Assembly (NCBI RefSeq): GCF_001613085.1
Contig: NZ_BDBR01000033.1
Span: 52,023 to 116,022, forward strand
Source: Nocardia salmonicida NBRC 13393
GTDB lineage: Bacteria > Actinomycetota > Actinomycetes > Mycobacteriales > Mycobacteriaceae
DNA length: 64,000 nt
Reading direction: 5' to 3'
In this document: piece by piece, positions 61,257-64,000 of the stretch
Layout: each line of letters begins with the position of its first letter
Numbering within the stretch: position 1 is the stretch's first letter
The notes under the pieces: generated by a model
The model's input: only the letters and a program-made list of their open reading frames with translations
What the model was told of the DNA's origin: nothing
Databases searched by the model: none
Translations under genes and position numbers: made by a program

Positions 61257-62579
61257 ATGGACGATTTGTCTGCTGCTGTCGTGTCGGGCGCATCTCCCGA
61301 TGAGCTCGAGCGTATTGCGGTTCCCGCCCGATACACTGCCGCGCATGTGCGTGCCGAGGACATTGAGATGTTCTCCGGCATGACTGATAAGGACGTGCGG
61401 AAATCCATTCATGTAGGGCCGGTGGAAATGCCGGAGCTAGCCCCAGACGAGGTCCTGATCGCCGTCATGGCGGCGGCGATGAACTACAACACGGTTTGGT
61501 CGGCCACCTTCGAACCACTTCCTACGTTCAACTTTCTGCAGCACTACGGGAAGCAGGGTGGATGGGCCTCACGACACGATCGACCGTTCCACGTACTTGG
61601 CTCGGATGCGTCGGGTGTCGTGGTCCGCGTCGGCTCTGGTGTCCGCAACTGGAAGGTGGGCGACAATGTGGTGGTCGCTACCGCGCACGTCGACGACCAA
61701 GAGCCACTGACTCACCACGACGGCATGATGGGAACCGAGCAGCGGGCGTGGGGCTTCGAAACCAACTTCGGAGGCTTGGCGCACTACGCCGTCGCCCGGG
61801 CAAGTCAGCTGCTACGCAAGGCCGACCACCTGAGCTGGGAAGAGGCGGCCTGCAACCCGCTGTGCGCGGGGACGGCCTACCGCATGCTGGTCGGTGATCA
61901 CGGCGCACGTATGCGGCAGGGTGACGTAGTCCTCATCTGGGGCGCGGCCGGTGGTCTGGGCGGATATGCCGTGCAATTCGTTCGCAACGGCGGAGGAATA
62001 CCGGTCGGCGTGGTCAGTTCGGAGAAAAAGGCAGCGATCGCCCGCCGACTCGGCTGCGAAATGGTAATCGACAGACGCGAAATCGGGGAGATCTCGGCCG
62101 ATCCCGATGCCACAGTCCGGGCCGGACGCAAATTGGGAAAGATGATCCGGCAGGAGATCGGAGAGGATCCCAGAATCGTTTTCGAGCATGTTGGTCGGGA
62201 GACATTCGGCATTTCGGTCTTCGTCGCGGCACGCGGCGGCACGATCGTCACGTGCGGTTCGAGCACTGGATACGAGCACAACTTCGACAACCGCTATCTA
62301 TGGATGCGAATGAAGAAGATTATCGGAAGCCACGGTGCCAATCTCTATGAGCAGTGGCAGGTCAACCGGCTGATTCAGCAGGGTCGCATCTCACCGATGC
62401 TGTCTGAGGTTTACCCTCTCGACGAAGTCGGACAAGCTGCGAGAGGAATCCAGGAGAACGCGCATATCGGCAAGGTCGGGGTGCTGTGCCTGGCGCCTTC
62501 GGAGGGCCTAGGTGTCACCGATTCCGGCCTACGCGACCAGATCGGCGAGAATCGCCTCTCCCCTCTGCGAGCCGTGTAG
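61257..62579 (+). CDS. ccr: crotonyl-CoA carboxylase/reductase
   Basis: 440 residues. MDR fold with the Ccr hallmarks: MAAAMNYNTVWS (the CO2-binding Asn), RAWGFETNFGG (Phe and Glu), NADPH motif IWGAAGGLGGYAVQF, VVSSEKKA, GCEMVIDR, and STGYEHNFDNRYLWMRMKKIIGSH read in two parts (CO2-site His and CoA region). Known reaction: crotonyl-CoA plus CO2 plus NADPH gives ethylmalonyl-CoA. In clusters, Ccr supplies an unusual extender or malonyl donor. No PKS is visible here, so the CarB-like enzyme is the best candidate consumer. Confidence 0.9.
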   Translation: MDDLSAAVVSGASPDELERIAVPARYTAAHVRAEDIEMFSGMTDKDVRKSIHVGPVEMPELAPDEVLIAVMAAAMNYNTVWSATFEPLPTFNFLQHYGKQGGWASRHDRPFHVLGSDASGVVVRVGSGVRNWKVGDNVVVATAHVDDQEPLTHHDGMMGTEQRAWGFETNFGGLAHYAVARASQLLRKADHLSWEEAACNPLCAGTAYRMLVGDHGARMRQGDVVLIWGAAGGLGGYAVQFVRNGGGIPVGVVSSEKKAAIARRLGCEMVIDRREIGEISADPDATVRAGRKLGKMIRQEIGEDPRIVFEHVGRETFGISVFVAARGGTIVTCGSSTGYEHNFDNRYLWMRMKKIIGSHGANLYEQWQVNRLIQQGRISPMLSEVYPLDEVGQAARGIQENAHIGKVGVLCLAPSEGLGVTDSGLRDQIGENRLSPLRAV

Positions 62580-62597
62580 CAGGGAAAGGAATTCGGA

Positions 62598-64000
62598 ATG
62601 GGGCATTACAGAAGCAATGTTCGCGACCTGGAGTTCAACCTCTTCGAGATTATGGGTCTGGGTTCGGTTCTAGATACAGATGCGTTCGGCGATCTCGATA
62701 TCGACACCGTCAAGGAGATGATCAACGAGGTTCGCCGTCTTGCGGAAGGCCCGCTGGGTGAATCGTTCGCCGATGCCGATCGCAATCCGCCGGTTTTCGA
62801 CCCAACGACTCACACTGTGACGCTGCCTGAGTCGTTCAAGAGCGCCTACCGCAGCTTGGCCGACAGCGGCTGCGAAAAGCTCGGTATCGCATCTGAACTG
62901 GGTGGGATCGATGTGCCGTCGGCGGTGCTGTGGGCGCTGTCGGAACTCATTCTGGGCGCCCAGCCTGCAGCGTACTTTTACGGCATGGCAGGGGCACAGT
63001 TCGCCAATATCTTCTTCAACAACGCGACCGACGAACAGAAGAAGTGGGCACAGATCGCAGTCGAGCACGGCTGGGGCGCGACGATGGTGTTGACAGAGCC
63101 CGATGCGGGTTCGGATGTGGGCGCCGGCCGCACCAGGGCCGTACAGCAGGGAGACGGCTCCTGGCACGTTGAGGGCATCAAGCGGTTCATCACCTCGGCT
63201 GATGCCGACGATCTGTTTCCGAACATCATGCATCTCGTGCTGGCCCGCCCCCAGGGCGCCGGGCCTGGCACCAAGGGCCTGTCGCTATTCTTCGTGCCGA
63301 AGTTCCACTTCGACCGCGAAACCGGTGAACTAGGCGAGCGCAACGGCGTGTTCGTCACCAACGTCGAGCGCAAGATGGGTTTAAAGGCTTCCGCCACCTG
63401 TGAGGTTACATTCGGTGGCCACGGCGTTCCGGCCAAGGGCTGGCTCGTCGGAGAGGTACACAAGGGCATCACGCAGATGTTCGAGGTTATCGAGCACGCT
63501 CGAATGATGGTGGGCACCAAGGCAATCGCCACGTTGTCTACCGGCTATTTGCACGCCCTGGACTACGCCAAGACCCGTGTCCAGGGTGCCGATCTTACTC
63601 AGATGAGCGACAAGGCGGCGGCGCGCGTCACCATCACCCACCACCCGGAGGTTCGTCGCAGCCTGGCACTGCAAAAGGCCTACGCCGAGGGCTTGCGCGC
63701 GCTGTATATGTACACAGCAGCGCATCAGGATGCGGTTGTGGCCGAGCAGGTTTCCGGTGCTGACGCCCATCTGGCAGCGCGCGTGAACGATCTGTTGCTC
63801 CCGATCGTCAAGGGTGTCGGCTCCGAGCGCGCCTACCAGTACCTGACCGATTCGCTGCAGACCTTCGGTGGCTCCGGCTTCCTGCAGGACTACCCGATCG
63901 AGCAGTACATCCGCGACGCGAAGATCGACTCCCTCTACGAGGGCACCACCGCCATCCAGGCGCAGGACTTCTTCTTCCGCAAGATCGCGCGTGACCGCGG
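62598..64000 (+). CDS. FadE5-like acyl-CoA dehydrogenase, cut by the window end
   Basis: At least 467 residues; it has a ribosome site AGGAAAGGA-type before ATG 62598 and no stop by 64000. The N-terminus GHYRSNVRDLEFNLFEIMGL is that of FadE5-like enzymes (about 600 residues with an extra C-terminal domain). FAD/acyl-CoA motifs: TEPDAGSDVGAGRTRA, RFITSADADDL, and DSLYEGTTAIQAQDFFF with the catalytic Glu. FadE5 oxidises acyl-CoAs of short to long chain. Here butyryl-CoA to crotonyl-CoA would feed the crotonyl-CoA carboxylase/reductase encoded just before. Confidence 0.88.
   Translation, partial: MGHYRSNVRDLEFNLFEIMGLGSVLDTDAFGDLDIDTVKEMINEVRRLAEGPLGESFADADRNPPVFDPTTHTVTLPESFKSAYRSLADSGCEKLGIASELGGIDVPSAVLWALSELILGAQPAAYFYGMAGAQFANIFFNNATDEQKKWAQIAVEHGWGATMVLTEPDAGSDVGAGRTRAVQQGDGSWHVEGIKRFITSADADDLFPNIMHLVLARPQGAGPGTKGLSLFFVPKFHFDRETGELGERNGVFVTNVERKMGLKASATCEVTFGGHGVPAKGWLVGEVHKGITQMFEVIEHARMMVGTKAIATLSTGYLHALDYAKTRVQGADLTQMSDKAAARVTITHHPEVRRSLALQKAYAEGLRALYMYTAAHQDAVVAEQVSGADAHLAARVNDLLLPIVKGVGSERAYQYLTDSLQTFGGSGFLQDYPIEQYIRDAKIDSLYEGTTAIQAQDFFFRKIARDR

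Noticed and set aside
61257..62579. Simple quinone oxidoreductase or second alcohol dehydrogenase
   Set aside because: The Asn, Phe/Glu and late His region of the CO2 site and the SSTGYEHNF block are specific for crotonyl-CoA carboxylase/reductase.

Overview
The window is GC-rich DNA with strong third-position GC bias, many GTG/TTG starts and tightly overlapping operons (ATGA/GTGA junctions). The gene content (MmyB-type XRE regulator, FadE5-like acyl-CoA dehydrogenase, EgtD-like protein, TerD protein, actinobacterial IS families) points to an actinomycete of the Mycobacteriales, most like Nocardia or a close relative. The genus is inference.

Layout. (1) 0-8.3 kb, ordinary chromosomal genes: a membrane glycosyltransferase-like protein divergent from a GT2 / DUF2064 / membrane molybdopterin oxidoreductase / small membrane protein operon, an ECF sigma factor, a divergent EgtD paralogue, and a haloalkane-dehalogenase-like hydrolase divergent from an HxlR regulator. 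(2) 8.3-14.3 kb: an istB relic, a secreted-type repeat plus cysteine-peptidase gene with a partner, a lipoprotein and an unknown protein. (3) 14.3-17.8 kb: two decayed integration modules, each with a small HTH gene and a broken integrase. (4) 17.7-39 kb: an accessory region that reads as a defence island. It holds a two-gene glycine-rich membrane/coiled-coil operon, a TerD-DUF2510-HNH fusion, a relic type I-E-like CRISPR (two recognisable repeats and a possible third), an IS30 copy beside a tRNA 3' fragment, a three-gene SMC-like ATPase/nuclease operon, an Mrr-like nuclease with membrane helices, a frameshifted gene, a lone PD-(D/E)XK protein, and an NLR-like NB-ARC/TPR cluster whose last gene is a small membrane protein. 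(5) 39.0-41.5 kb: nested insertion sequences (IS110 inside an IS5-family copy that sits beside a fragment of another IS5-type transposase). (6) 42.0-64.0 kb, running off the right edge: a biosynthetic cluster.

The biosynthetic cluster is the most notable part. It has close look-alikes of the three carbapenem enzymes: CarC-type Fe(II)/2-oxoglutarate oxygenases (two copies), a CarA-type beta-lactam synthetase and a CarB-type carboxymethylproline synthase. With them are two NRPS proteins (A-A-T-C and Cy-A-T-TE, the last A domain with cysteine-type signatures), a free carrier protein, a flavin dehydrogenase, a P450, a PhyH-type oxygenase, an MFS exporter, and a complete-looking route to ethylmalonyl-CoA (acyl-CoA dehydrogenase, crotonyl-CoA carboxylase/reductase, VOC epimerase). 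I infer that the CarB homologue may take ethylmalonyl-CoA and so build the C6 ethyl branch of a carbapenam directly, unlike thienamycin, where the branch is added by methylation.

A second notable system is the NLR-like cluster. A nine-residue motif just before the NB-ARC domain recurs three times at exact 21-residue spacing in the tail of the small membrane protein. This suggests amyloid-like homotypic signalling from sensor to a membrane-acting effector. All functional statements are from sequence reading and memory of families; nothing was searched or computed.
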